Assembly: GCA_036141575.1 (NCBI GenBank)
Contig: JAYZXF010000001.1
Span: 62,001 to 126,000 of the forward strand
Origin: Pseudomonadota bacterium
GTDB lineage: Bacteria; Pseudomonadota; Alphaproteobacteria; UBA2136; JAPKEQ01
Reading direction: 5' to 3'
Length of the DNA: 64,000 nt
In this document: positions 54,401 through 61,759 of the stretch, in pieces
How the letters are laid out: each line of letters opens with the position of its first letter
Numbering within the stretch: the first letter of the stretch is position 1
Notes under the pieces: generated by a model
Database searches by the model: none
Seen by the model: only the letters and a program-made list of their open reading frames with translations
What the model was told of the DNA's origin: nothing
Program-made: the position numbers and the translations under genes

Positions 54401-54852
54401 TTGAAGAGATATGGGAACCATCTTTGGAACTGGGTCTATCTTTCTTGATTCCAGAATCTTACGTGAAAGATTTTCATGCAAGGCTTGGCTTGTACCGTAG
54501 ACTTTCTAAGTTGAAGACCGAAGATGATATTCAGAACATGCAAGATGAGCTATTGGACCGCTTTGGTGAACCGCCTGAAGAAGTGACAGCTCTCTTTGAT
54601 GTGGTGCGCACAAAGAACCGTTTGAAGCTTCTTAATATTGATCGTCTGCAAGTGGGTGATAAAGGCGCTGTGATTAAGTTCCATAAGCAAACCTTTAGAA
54701 AAGCTGAGCAACTCTTACATTATGTGCTGCAAAATGCCGGCATTATGAGTGTGAAGCCTGACCAGAGCTTGGTAGTGCATCGTGCATTTCCGAAAGGCGG
54801 AGCGCGTATTAAAGTAATCGATAATATTCTTTCTAAGCTAGAGTCTCTTTAA
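51406..54852 (+). CDS. mfd: Transcription-repair coupling factor
   Basis: 1,148 residues. Removes stalled RNA polymerase from lesions and recruits UvrA. UvrB-like N-terminal domains; the polymerase-interaction domain (about 480-570, with LNVGDYVVHQEHGIGKFTGM); the RecG-like translocase with Walker A VGDVGFGKTEV near residue 640, DEEHHFGVRHKERLK and LRGRVGRG; and a C-terminal autoinhibitory domain. Length is normal. uvrA is in the same window, 5 kb away. After the stop comes a palindromic repeat and then smpB. Confidence 0.97.
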   Translation: MSELLSNIPKVYGIENGNLPYWAYREWLKGKGSLLVIAPDHGAMQKCVDELKFLLPRVPVMPFPAWDVQPYDRLNPDATIQAQRMAVLSTIKEDGRHLIITTPAALMVKVPPLKKVAQSVKLSVGDTVDREKFLTSLAEFGYLRVGTVMEPGEFSVRGALIDVFPPTEERPFRLDFFDDELDGIKVFEPSSQRSEESMESVRVSPASEVPLSEEAIKNFREGYRGLFPDGAQDEVYESLSNGRRHGMASHYLSLFYNNDLSSFINVLGSGFSVLCSSGVEGHVDGKWNTVEDAFKARAEFMAVYKKSFSEDPYRPVAPEDLYVDPESFFGALQAAGTQLLVQLDDGDAKALPFKSVSLVKDAKSLNKSSADLAVDMLTNAISEGWQVLLTAFLPSSLVQLTRALEQHGFAGATSIESFDEWQKSKKKSSALVSPLAWGVVDKKKKLLILTEQDVFGEKVNRAVTRKKKGGEDAFTHFSELNVGDYVVHQEHGIGKFTGMQTLKVDGAEQDFLLLEYDGNDKLYVPVFALNQLSRFAHSEADGTRLDKLGGAAWQARKAKVKEDLLAMAGELLKIAAQREVRLGHQYTRHDGLYDEFSMGFPYTPTDEQQTAITDVESDMTGPRAMDRVVVGDVGFGKTEVAMRAAFLAASDGRQVAVVVPTTLLARQHYQNFKSRFAQFPINVAMVSRLVQPKLRKKALEGLEKGQVDVVIGTHALLGKTVKFKDIGLVIVDEEHHFGVRHKERLKQMKENVDVLTLTATPIPRTMQMALGGLRDLSLITSPPVDRLAVRTYVMKLDSKVIREAILREIHRDGQVFVVTPYVDDIPKLSERISALVPEASIRIAHGQMSRDEMEDVMVEFYEGKFNVLISTTIVESGIDVPNANTLIVNRADRFGLAQLHQLRGRVGRGNARAYCYLLLPERGAVTDNAEKRLKIMQKLDKLGAGFTLASYDLDIRGAGNLLGTQQSGHIREVGFELYNQMLQEAIAEAQAGKGDKKAIEEIWEPSLELGLSFLIPESYVKDFHARLGLYRRLSKLKTEDDIQNMQDELLDRFGEPPEEVTALFDVVRTKNRLKLLNIDRLQVGDKGAVIKFHKQTFRKAEQLLHYVLQNAGIMSVKPDQSLVVHRAFPKGGARIKVIDNILSKLESL

Positions 54853-54935
54853 GCGACTTTTTGCTTTTACGTCTGCTCAAGTACGCAGATGTACTCAGCG
54901 CATCCTTAAAAGACAAAAATTCATCTCAAAGTGCA
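54853..54935. repeat. Palindromic intergenic element, copy B
   Basis: It begins one base after the mfd stop. It shares GCGACTTTTTGCTTTTA at its start and CTTAAAAGACAAAAATTC at its end with copy A. The inner stem is AGTAC-GCAGAT-GTACT, different from AGTAG/CTACT of copy A but still paired, with outer TGC/GCA. It may also be the transcript end of mfd. Confidence 0.65.
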
Positions 54936-54950
54936 CTTTATTTGCACTTT
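54928..54950 (+). other. Inverted repeat before smpB
   Basis: AAAGTGCA-CTTTATT-TGCACTTT, perfect 8-bp arms directly after palindromic element B and 28 bp before smpB. It overlaps a possible -35 (TTGCAC), so it could act as an operator; no T-run follows. Confidence 0.4.
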
Positions 54951-54978
54951 ATGAAGTTTTGATATAGTTTCCTGAATT

Positions 54979-55473
54979 ATGGCGAAAAAGCAAAAGACAC
55001 CAACATCTCCTCCGGGAACGAAATTGATTACCGATAACCGTAAGGCTCGGCATGATTACGCGATCCTAGATACTTATGAAGCAGGCCTTGTTCTGCAAGG
55101 GACAGAGGTAAAAGCGCTACGCAGTGGTGGTACAGCTCAGTTGGGCGAAAGCTACTGTATTTTCCAGAGCGGTGAGATGTTCCTGTTTAATGCATTTATT
55201 AGCCAATATTCTCACGGGAACCAGTTTAATCATGAAGAGCGTCGTACCAGAAAACTTTTGATGCATATGGCAGAAATTGACCGTCTGTTTGATGAAAAAG
55301 AACGCTCTGGCCTGACGATTATCCCGCTTAAGCTTTACTTTAAAGACGGTAAAGTGAAAGTGCAGCTTGGTGTTGCGAAGGGTAAAAAGAACCATGATAA
55401 GCGCGCGACGATTAAAGAGCGTGATTGGAATCGTCAGCAGCATCGTCTGCTTCAAAGTTATAAGGGCAAATAA
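54979..55473 (+). CDS. smpB: SsrA-binding protein SmpB
   Basis: 164 residues. Partner of tmRNA in ribosome rescue. Segments NRKARHDYAILDTYEAGLVL, then GTEVKALRSG, and DKRATIKERDWNRQQHRLLQ at the C-terminus are typical; the basic tail is inserted into the decoding site. The tmRNA gene is not in this window. It is followed without a gap by a PanC-like gene. Confidence 0.95.
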   Translation: MAKKQKTPTSPPGTKLITDNRKARHDYAILDTYEAGLVLQGTEVKALRSGGTAQLGESYCIFQSGEMFLFNAFISQYSHGNQFNHEERRTRKLLMHMAEIDRLFDEKERSGLTIIPLKLYFKDGKVKVQLGVAKGKKNHDKRATIKERDWNRQQHRLLQSYKGK

Positions 55474-56223
55474 ATGAAGTGGGTTGTAACCAAGGCCCAG
55501 CTTTCTGAAGCTCTTCTTGAGTATCCTGAAGATCGAAGTTTTTCTGTGGCCTTTATTGGGGCTGAACCTTCTGCTGACGACATTTTGGCTGTACGACAAG
55601 CTGCGAGGCTATGCGATATTGTAGTTGTGGCTGTGCAAGGTAACCACTTAAGTGAGCGCTATAAGCCTTACCTTGAGGGAGCAGGAGCTGATGTGGTGTA
55701 TGTGGAAAGCACATATAACTTAAAGCCGAAAAGTCGCTTGATTGTGGATGGTAAAGCCGATGGAACGTTTTTCCTCAAAACAATTTTGAAAGTCTTGCCT
55801 CTTGTGGTGACGGTGAGTAGTGCCAAATTTGTAGAAACGCAGACACTCAAAACACTCTCTCATGAGTTTGATGGGCTCTTTACGCTCGTGACTCAGGACA
55901 TGAGTGCAGAAACGATGACTGCTAAACAGCGCAAAGTACGCACATCTATGGGTGTGGTTCGTCAGGCTATTAAGGCAGGTGAAAACGATGTTGAAAACCT
56001 GAAAAAGCTTTGTGAGCGCTCGTTAAAAGAGCAAGGTGTTGTTGGTGAAGTAACGCACGAATTCGTCTCAAAAGACTTAAATTCTGTTGGTTTAAAACTG
56101 AGGGAAGGCGGGCATTATTTCATGTCTGTTCAGCTTGGTGATGAAGTGATTCATGATGGCATTCAGTTCGGAGACGTGAAAAAAGCCGTATCTTCCTTAG
56201 ATAAATCTGGCACATACGTATAA
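55474..56223 (+). CDS. PanC-like protein lacking the catalytic motifs
   Basis: 249 residues. It aligns in outline with pantoate-beta-alanine ligase: start MKWVVTKAQLSEALL, then DILAVRQAARLCDIVVVAVQ where PanC has GHLSLVRRARE followed by DVVVVSIFVNP, then ERYKPYLEGAGADVVYVE where PanC has a YPR...LEADLALLEEAGVDLVF-like stretch, and a C-terminal part with AIKAGE. The HxGH adenylation motif is gone (IGAEPSADD) and the MSSRN loop is replaced (MTAKQRKVR), so it cannot act as a normal PanC. It starts directly after the smpB stop with AAGGG upstream, in one operon. The relationship is recalled from family patterns and should be tested. It may be a regulatory or scaffold protein. Confidence 0.5.
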   Translation: MKWVVTKAQLSEALLEYPEDRSFSVAFIGAEPSADDILAVRQAARLCDIVVVAVQGNHLSERYKPYLEGAGADVVYVESTYNLKPKSRLIVDGKADGTFFLKTILKVLPLVVTVSSAKFVETQTLKTLSHEFDGLFTLVTQDMSAETMTAKQRKVRTSMGVVRQAIKAGENDVENLKKLCERSLKEQGVVGEVTHEFVSKDLNSVGLKLREGGHYFMSVQLGDEVIHDGIQFGDVKKAVSSLDKSGTYV

Positions 56224-56241
56224 AAAATCTCCATTAAATAC

Positions 56242-56276
56242 TTGCTTTTTGCATACGGTCGCATTATATGTATGCA
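56242..56276 (+). promoter_or_regulatory. Candidate rpoZ-rsh promoter with a 7-bp inverted repeat
   Basis: TTGCTT (56242-56247), 17 nt, TATATG (56265-56270), 36 bp before rpoZ. TGCATAC (56250-56256) and GTATGCA (56270-56276) are perfect inverted arms in the spacer and just past the -10, where a repressor could bind. Confidence 0.4.
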
Positions 56277-56306
56277 TAGAAACGAGTTTCAAATAAAGGA
56301 TAAATC

Positions 56307-56762
56307 ATGGCCCGCGTTACCGTTGAAGATTGCGTAAGAGTTGTAAATAACCGCTTTGAGCTTGTGCTGCTTGCTGCACAACGAGCTCGTGATATTGCTG
56401 CGGGGACTCCTCTAACAGTAGACCGTGATAACGATAAAGATGCTGTTGTAGCCCTACGTGAAGTAGCAGCACAAACTGTAGATTTTGAAGAGCTACGTCG
56501 TCACATCTCTCGTGGTGTGAACCGTCATAGCGACCTGAACATGGAAGATGATGCACTTCTTAGCCTTGTTCAAGAAAGCTTTAACGCTGACCAATCAACT
56601 CCTGGTACAGATTCTGAGATTGAAGAAATCGCATTTGAAGATGACAGCGAAGAGAGCACTGTAGAAGCTTCTGCTGAAGAGCTTGAAGCATCAGGTGATG
56701 AAGGTGTTGAAATTAGCGATGAGGCCCTAGAAGCTGAGCTAAACAAAGTGAACAGAATCTAG
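56307..56762 (+). CDS. rpoZ: RNA polymerase omega subunit
   Basis: 151 residues. The omega core is [20 protein letters not shown], then [20 protein letters not shown] and [14 protein letters not shown]. After about residue 70 there is a long acidic extension (it contains [20 protein letters not shown]), longer than in most bacteria but common in alphaproteobacteria. Omega also forms the binding pocket for ppGpp, and the ppGpp synthetase gene rsh is next. Confidence 0.94.
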   Translation: MARVTVEDCVRVVNNRFELVLLAAQRARDIAAGTPLTVDRDNDKDAVVALREVAAQTVDFEELRRHISRGVNRHSDLNMEDDALLSLVQESFNADQSTPGTDSEIEEIAFEDDSEESTVEASAEELEASGDEGVEISDEALEAELNKVNRI

Positions 56763-56776
56763 TCACATTAAGCTTT

Positions 56777-56801
56777 AAAAAGAGCCCTTCGGGGCTCTTT
56801 T
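56777..56801 (+). terminator. Terminator between rpoZ and rsh
   Basis: AAAAGAGCCC-TTC-GGGGCTCTTTT followed by CTTTTTT. Confidence 0.85.
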
Positions 56802-56863
56802 CTTTTTTGCCTATTTTAGGGTCTCTTGTTAGTATGGAATCCTGTTAAATTAAAGGAACCCCC

Positions 56864-59026
56864 ATGATTCGTCATTACGAACTTATTGATAAAGTAAAAT
56901 CTTACAACCCTTCTTGTGATGTGGGACTTATCAACAAGGCTTATGTCTTTTCTATGCGTGCACACGGCAACCAAAAACGTGCCAGTGGTCAACCGTACCT
57001 CATTCACCCTCTAGAGGTGGCATCTATCCTTGCTGATTTGAAGCTAGATGATGCAAGTATCTGTGTTGGTTTATTGCACGACACGGTGGAAGATACACTG
57101 ACAACGTATGATGAAATTAAAGATATTTTTGGTCGTGAAATTGCTGATCTTGTAGACGGTGTAACAAAGCTGTCTCAAATTACCTTTAACACGAAGGCCG
57201 TAGAACAGGCGGAGAACTTCCGTAAGATGTTCCTGGCGATGTCTAAGGATATTCGCGTTCTACTTGTGAAACTTGCTGATAGGCTCCATAACATGCGTAC
57301 GATGGAGCATATCTCATCCCAGGATAAACGCCGCCGTAAAGCACAAGAAACAATTGATATTTACGCGCCTCTGGCAGACCGTATTGGCCTTTATGCTATT
57401 AAGAGCGAACTAGAAGACCTGTCTTTTAAGGAAATTAACCCTGATGAGTATCAGCGCATTTCTCGTCGTCTTGATGAGTTTATTGAGAAAGAAGAGCTTG
57501 TTGATAAGGTTGCTCATGAGCTGAAAGATGAATTACGTAATCACGGTTTCCCCGATGCATATATTAAGGGGCGTGCAAAAACAATCTACTCAATCTATCG
57601 TAAAATGGTGAAAAAGAACCTCACGTTTGATCAGCTCACAGACATTGTTGCCTATCGCGTTGTGATGGAGGATGACAAATCCTGCTACGAAATTCTTGGT
57701 ATGATTCACAGCTTGTATAAAGCGATTCCGGGTCGTTTTAAAGATTACATCTCTAACCCGAAACCGAATGGTTACCAGTCACTTCATACTTCTGTAATCG
57801 GCCCGTTTGGTAACCGTATGGAAGTTCAAATTCGTACGACAGAAATGGATGAGGTGAGTGAGATTGGTGTCGCAGCACACTGGTTGTATAAGCAGGCAGA
57901 TGGAAGTTCTGAGGGCTCTCAATATGCATGGCTAAGAAAAATGCTTGAGATGCTGAACAATACCGATGACCCAGAAGAATTCTTAGAGAATACCAAGCTT
58001 GACCTATTTAAAGAGCATGTATTTGTCTTTACACCTAAAGGTGACCTTGTGTCTCTTCCAGTTGGGGCAACGCCTTTAGACTTTGCTTATGAAGTTCACT
58101 CAGAAGTGGGGCACCGTTGCCAAGCGGCTAAAATTAATGGCCGTGTAGTGCCGCTGCGTGCGCGATTGAATAATGGTGACCAAATTGAGGTGATTACAAA
58201 CAAAGGGCAAGAGCCTTCTCCAGCTTGGAGAGACTTTGTTGTAACCGGTAAAGCGCGGGCAGCCATTAACCGTTACCTGCGCTCTAAAGAACAAGTTGAG
58301 CACTTGCGCCTTGGCCGTGAGATGCTTGACAAGTACCTCAAGAAAGAAGGACTGAATCTTAAGGATGCAGACCTAAAACCTTTCTTTGAAAAGTATCGCC
58401 TGAAAGATCTTGATGATGCCTATGTTGGTATTGCGCAGGGGCGTGTCTTCCCTAAACAATTGGTGGCGACAGTCTTCCCTGATCTTTACAAAGAAAATCT
58501 AACTGAGAAGGCGCAGGGTGACCGCCTTGCAGAGACAACTAAATCTCGTCCTGATAAAGAACCAGAAAGAGATCTTTCTGTTGGGATTCAGGGGCTTACT
58601 CCGGGTATTTCAATCCACTTTGGTAAATGTTGTAACCCGCTACCGGGTGAACCCATTGTCGGCATTATTAACACGGGCCGCGGTGTGACGGTTCACACAA
58701 AAATGTGTAAGAACCTGACAACGCTTTCAGATCAACCTGATCGTTGGATCTCCCTGAACTGGGATGGTGAAGATACATCTGAAGATCGCGTTTATGTTGT
58801 GCGTGTGAAGGTGCAGCTTGCTCATGAGCCTGGTGCGCTATCAAACTTCTCAACAGCTGTCTTTAATGGTGCGGGTAACATTGTTGACCTTCATATTGAG
58901 CGTCGCTCAACAGATACGTATGAGATTCGTACAGATATTGAAGTACGTGATATTTTGCACTACGAAAAGATTATTGCAGGTCTTAAAGCACTCTCATGTG
59001 TAACAAGCGTGGAGCGCGCGCAGTGA
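56864..59026 (+). CDS. rsh: Bifunctional (p)ppGpp synthetase/hydrolase Rsh (SpoT/Rel)
   Basis: 720 residues. The hydrolase HD domain is intact: LLHDTVEDT with His72-Asp73 and Glu76-Asp77. The synthetase has RFKDYISNPKPNGYQSLHTS; the RxKD form is typical of bifunctional enzymes rather than of RelA-only types. TGS domain (VFVFTPKGDLVSLPVGATPL) near 390 and a C-terminal ACT domain follow. It sets the stringent response. Shares the region with rpoZ; AAAGGA precedes the ATG. The next gene starts within its stop codon. Confidence 0.96.
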   Translation: MIRHYELIDKVKSYNPSCDVGLINKAYVFSMRAHGNQKRASGQPYLIHPLEVASILADLKLDDASICVGLLHDTVEDTLTTYDEIKDIFGREIADLVDGVTKLSQITFNTKAVEQAENFRKMFLAMSKDIRVLLVKLADRLHNMRTMEHISSQDKRRRKAQETIDIYAPLADRIGLYAIKSELEDLSFKEINPDEYQRISRRLDEFIEKEELVDKVAHELKDELRNHGFPDAYIKGRAKTIYSIYRKMVKKNLTFDQLTDIVAYRVVMEDDKSCYEILGMIHSLYKAIPGRFKDYISNPKPNGYQSLHTSVIGPFGNRMEVQIRTTEMDEVSEIGVAAHWLYKQADGSSEGSQYAWLRKMLEMLNNTDDPEEFLENTKLDLFKEHVFVFTPKGDLVSLPVGATPLDFAYEVHSEVGHRCQAAKINGRVVPLRARLNNGDQIEVITNKGQEPSPAWRDFVVTGKARAAINRYLRSKEQVEHLRLGREMLDKYLKKEGLNLKDADLKPFFEKYRLKDLDDAYVGIAQGRVFPKQLVATVFPDLYKENLTEKAQGDRLAETTKSRPDKEPERDLSVGIQGLTPGISIHFGKCCNPLPGEPIVGIINTGRGVTVHTKMCKNLTTLSDQPDRWISLNWDGEDTSEDRVYVVRVKVQLAHEPGALSNFSTAVFNGAGNIVDLHIERRSTDTYEIRTDIEVRDILHYEKIIAGLKALSCVTSVERAQ

Positions 59027-59688
59027 GAACTGTTTTTAAAGTGAATAAAAAACAGCGTAAGAGAGGGCGCCACACGAAAAAGCGTCTTCATGTAGGGCAC
59101 CGCTGGTCAGAAGTGTTTTGGCCAAGCATGGGCGTTGCAGCACTTCTAAGGTGGGCGGAGCTACGTATTAAGCGCTCTAAAGGCTCTACACACTATGTGG
59201 CAATGGGTGCGGCGATTGGTGTCTTTATTTCTTTTACGCCATATCTCGGAACGCAAATTGCGACAATGTTCTTGCTATGTTATTTGCTAAAGGGCTCATT
59301 TGTTGTTTCTGTTTTAGTGTCTATTATTGTTGGAAACCCTTGGACATTCCCCTTTATTTTTGCATGGACATATAGCCTCGGCCAGTTCATGATTTATCAA
59401 GAGATTCATGAGTTTGACCCTAAGTTTTTGATTGAAAGCTTTAATTTTTCTAATATGCGTGTTTTATGGGATGAATACTTGCTTCCTATGACGGTGGGTG
59501 GGGTGCCAAGTGGTATTGTTGCTGGCTCTGTGACGTATATCGTGATTTACCTGCATATTGAGTCTTACCGTAAAGCGCGTTCAGCTTTTCTTAAAAGGCG
59601 TCGTGAGCAAAATAAAGAGAAGAGGGAGCTTATTAAAAAAGGCTTTGAAAAGGTTAAAGACATGATGAGTAAGGATGAAGAAGCATGA
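59023..59688 (+). CDS. DUF2062 family membrane protein
   Basis: About 221 residues: a very basic start (KKQRKRGRHTKKRLHVGHRW), the DUF2062 block VAMGAAIGVFISFTPYLGTQ, then VGNPWTFPFIFAWTYSLGQ and a last helix before a charged tail. Function unknown; the family is often near lipid or lepB operons. The GTG at 59023 overlaps the rsh stop (GTGA) with GGAG before it and is preferred to the upstream start at 58996. It overlaps acpS by ATGA. Confidence 0.85.
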   Translation: MRTVFKVNKKQRKRGRHTKKRLHVGHRWSEVFWPSMGVAALLRWAELRIKRSKGSTHYVAMGAAIGVFISFTPYLGTQIATMFLLCYLLKGSFVVSVLVSIIVGNPWTFPFIFAWTYSLGQFMIYQEIHEFDPKFLIESFNFSNMRVLWDEYLLPMTVGGVPSGIVAGSVTYIVIYLHIESYRKARSAFLKRRREQNKEKRELIKKGFEKVKDMMSKDEEA

Positions 59689-60041
59689 TCCTTGGTGTCG
59701 GTGTTGATATTTGTGAAATTGCGCGTATAGAAAAGATTTTCTCTAAAAGCAAAGAGCAGTTTTCTGAGCGTTTACTTGCTGAGGGGGAACTTTGTAAAGA
59801 TTCTGCTGAGGCTTATGCAAAGCGATTTGCTGCTAAAGAAGCTGTCTCTAAAGCTCTTGGTACTGGCATTGGTGAAAAGCTCTCCTTTCAAGATATTGAA
59901 ATTTCTCATCATGAAAGTGGACAGCCTTATGTAATGCTTTCTGAAAAGGCTATTGCACACTTTGGAGATGTAAAGCTACACCTTTCTCTTTCTGATGAAG
60001 CGGGCCTTGCTGTGGCCTATGTTGTTGCGGAGAAAATGTAA
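59685..60041 (+). CDS. acpS: Holo-[acyl-carrier-protein] synthase
   Basis: 118 residues. Transfers phosphopantetheine from CoA to ACP. GVDICEIARIEKIF gives the metal-binding Asp, and AKRFAAKEAVSKALGTGI with the Glu is the other site; FQDIEISHHESGQPYVML follows. It is translated through ATGA coupling to the DUF2062 gene and precedes rnfH without a gap. Confidence 0.94.
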   Translation: MILGVGVDICEIARIEKIFSKSKEQFSERLLAEGELCKDSAEAYAKRFAAKEAVSKALGTGIGEKLSFQDIEISHHESGQPYVMLSEKAIAHFGDVKLHLSLSDEAGLAVAYVVAEKM

Positions 60042-60305
60042 ATGATTCAAGTGAAAGTGGCTCTTGCAGAGCAGAATGAAGCCCTTCAAAAAGAGCTGTC
60101 TTTGCCGGTAGGAAGCACTGTGAGAGCTGCGATTGTAAAAAGTGGCCTTGTAAAAGTGAACAGCCTTGAAAGTTTAAACGCCCTAGATGTTGGAATTTAT
60201 GGTAAAAGAACATCTATTGATACAATGCTCTCTGAGGGAGACCGTGTAGAGATTTATACAGAACTTATCGCCTTTGGTCGCGATCTGAAGAAAAAAAGAA
60301 AGTAG
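60042..60305 (+). CDS. rnfH: RnfH family ubiquitin-like protein
   Basis: 87 residues of the beta-grasp RnfH (UPF0125) family: LPVGSTVRAAIVKSGLV, NALDVGIYGKRTSIDTMLSE and GDRVEIYTELIAFGRDLKKK match the typical VGIF...L.DGDRVEIYRPL.ADPK...RR pattern. In gammaproteobacteria it lies with ratA near smpB; here it is in the acpS-lepB run with no ratA. Its function is unproven. Confidence 0.82.
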   Translation: MIQVKVALAEQNEALQKELSLPVGSTVRAAIVKSGLVKVNSLESLNALDVGIYGKRTSIDTMLSEGDRVEIYTELIAFGRDLKKKRK

Positions 60306-60309
60306 GAAA

Positions 60310-61056
60310 ATGGCAACTGAAAAGCCAACATCATTCCTGTACTCAGTATGGGATTTTATTAAAACAATCGCAATTGCACTTGCGATTGCCTTTGTGATTC
60401 GTAGTTTTTGGTTTGAGCCATACCGCATTCCATCAAGTTCAATGGTGCCAACACTTGAGATTGGTGATTTTCTGTTTGTGAATAAATATACATACGGTTT
60501 GAATATTCCTTTCACAGATAAAACATTCTTTGAAAAAGCACCTAAGCGTGGTGATATTGTTGTGTTTAAACGTGAAGCTCCTGAACTTCCTGGTAGCTTT
60601 ATGGGGCTAGGGCCAACGTTCTTTATTAAACGCATTGTTGCAGTACCGGGTGATAAAATCTCTTATGAAGGTAAATTTTTAAGCATTAATGGTGAAGTTG
60701 CCCCACTTGAATATGTAGAACAAAAGACTTATGTAGATAATGGGAACTTTAGCTATAAAGTTAACCTGTATAAAGAGGACCTCGGACGAACGGTACATGA
60801 TGTGTACTTGACGCCAATGGTAGAAGAGAAAAACCTGCGTGAAGCAACTGTACCAGAAGGCCATTATGTTGTGATAGGTGATAACCGTGATAACAGCCAT
60901 GATAGCCGTGGATGGATGTATCCGAACTGGGGCTTCCTTCCTCGTGAAGATATTGTTGGTCGTGCGTCATTTACGTGGCTTTCACTTGGCCATAACTACA
61001 TGCCAAGGTTTGACCGTATGTTCCTTAACCTAAAGGTAAAAGAGAATGAATCCTAA
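60310..61056 (+). CDS. lepB: Signal peptidase I
   Basis: 248 residues. Membrane serine protease that removes Sec/Tat signal peptides. N-terminal helix (about 14-32), Ser44 in PSSSMVPTL, general-base Lys107 in FIKRIVAVPGD, and GDNRDNSHDSRGWMYPNWGF near the end. Overlaps rnc by 11 bp; the rnc ribosome-binding site is within lepB. Confidence 0.96.
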   Translation: MATEKPTSFLYSVWDFIKTIAIALAIAFVIRSFWFEPYRIPSSSMVPTLEIGDFLFVNKYTYGLNIPFTDKTFFEKAPKRGDIVVFKREAPELPGSFMGLGPTFFIKRIVAVPGDKISYEGKFLSINGEVAPLEYVEQKTYVDNGNFSYKVNLYKEDLGRTVHDVYLTPMVEEKNLREATVPEGHYVVIGDNRDNSHDSRGWMYPNWGFLPREDIVGRASFTWLSLGHNYMPRFDRMFLNLKVKENES

Positions 61057-61759
61057 AGATAGGCCGCATTGGCCAGAGTTTTCGGAACTCGAAAACAAAA
61101 TTAATTATACGTTTAAAAACAGAGCGCTTCTTATTGAGGCGCTTTGCCACTCTTCATATACCAAGCACCCTGATGGCACGCACATTAGTAATGAACGCCT
61201 TGAGTTTCTTGGTGATCGTGTTGTGAACCTATGTATTGCAGACATGATTTATCACCAGATGAAGAACCAGCCGGAAGGCCGCCTTTCTAAGCGTGTAGCA
61301 AGCCTTGTGCGTAAAGAAACGCTTGCTGAAGTAGCACGTAAGATTGGGCTTGGCGCGTTTCTTCTTCTTGGTAAAGGTGAGCGTCAAAACGGTGGTGCTG
61401 AAAAAGATGCAATCCTTGCAGATGCCATGGAAGCCCTGCTTGCAGCGATTTACCTAGATAATAACGGTACAATTGTTGAGGCTAAAAAGGTGATTGCTGA
61501 GTTTTGGTCAGAGGATATTCTGGCAACAAGCTTTATTGATGCAAAGTCTCGCCTGCAAGAATGGTTACAGAAGCAAGGTGAGCCGCTACCAGAGTATGAA
61601 CTTTCAGAAATGCTTGGTGAAGCCCATGACGCAACATTCAAGGTTCTTGTAAAACGAATAACTTTGGTGAAGCGCTCGGCTCTGGAAAATCTAAACAGCA
61701 GGCACAGCAAAATGCCGCTCAAGTGCTCCTTAAAGAGCAAGGAGTTCTATAACTTATGA
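61046..61759 (+). CDS. rnc: Ribonuclease III with an apparent frameshift in its dsRNA-binding domain
   Basis: Processes rRNA precursors and double-stranded RNA. The catalytic domain is complete: NERLEFLGDRVVNLCIADMI and DAILADAMEALLAAIYLD. The dsRBD starts normally (DAKSRLQEWLQKQGEPLPEY, then GEAHDATFKVLVK) but after residue 203 the frame reads an unrelated tail (RITLVKRSALENL). The other frame from there reads NFGEALGSGKSKQQAQQNAA and ends at 61752, the usual dsRBD end, four bases before era. Adding one A to the AAAA run at 61651-61654 restores KVLVKTNNFGEALGSG. So either a base was missed in sequencing, or the strain makes a RNase III with a broken RNA-binding domain. Confidence 0.9.
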   Translation: MNPKDRPHWPEFSELENKINYTFKNRALLIEALCHSSYTKHPDGTHISNERLEFLGDRVVNLCIADMIYHQMKNQPEGRLSKRVASLVRKETLAEVARKIGLGAFLLLGKGERQNGGAEKDAILADAMEALLAAIYLDNNGTIVEAKKVIAEFWSEDILATSFIDAKSRLQEWLQKQGEPLPEYELSEMLGEAHDATFKVLVKRITLVKRSALENLNSRHSKMPLKCSLKSKEFYNL

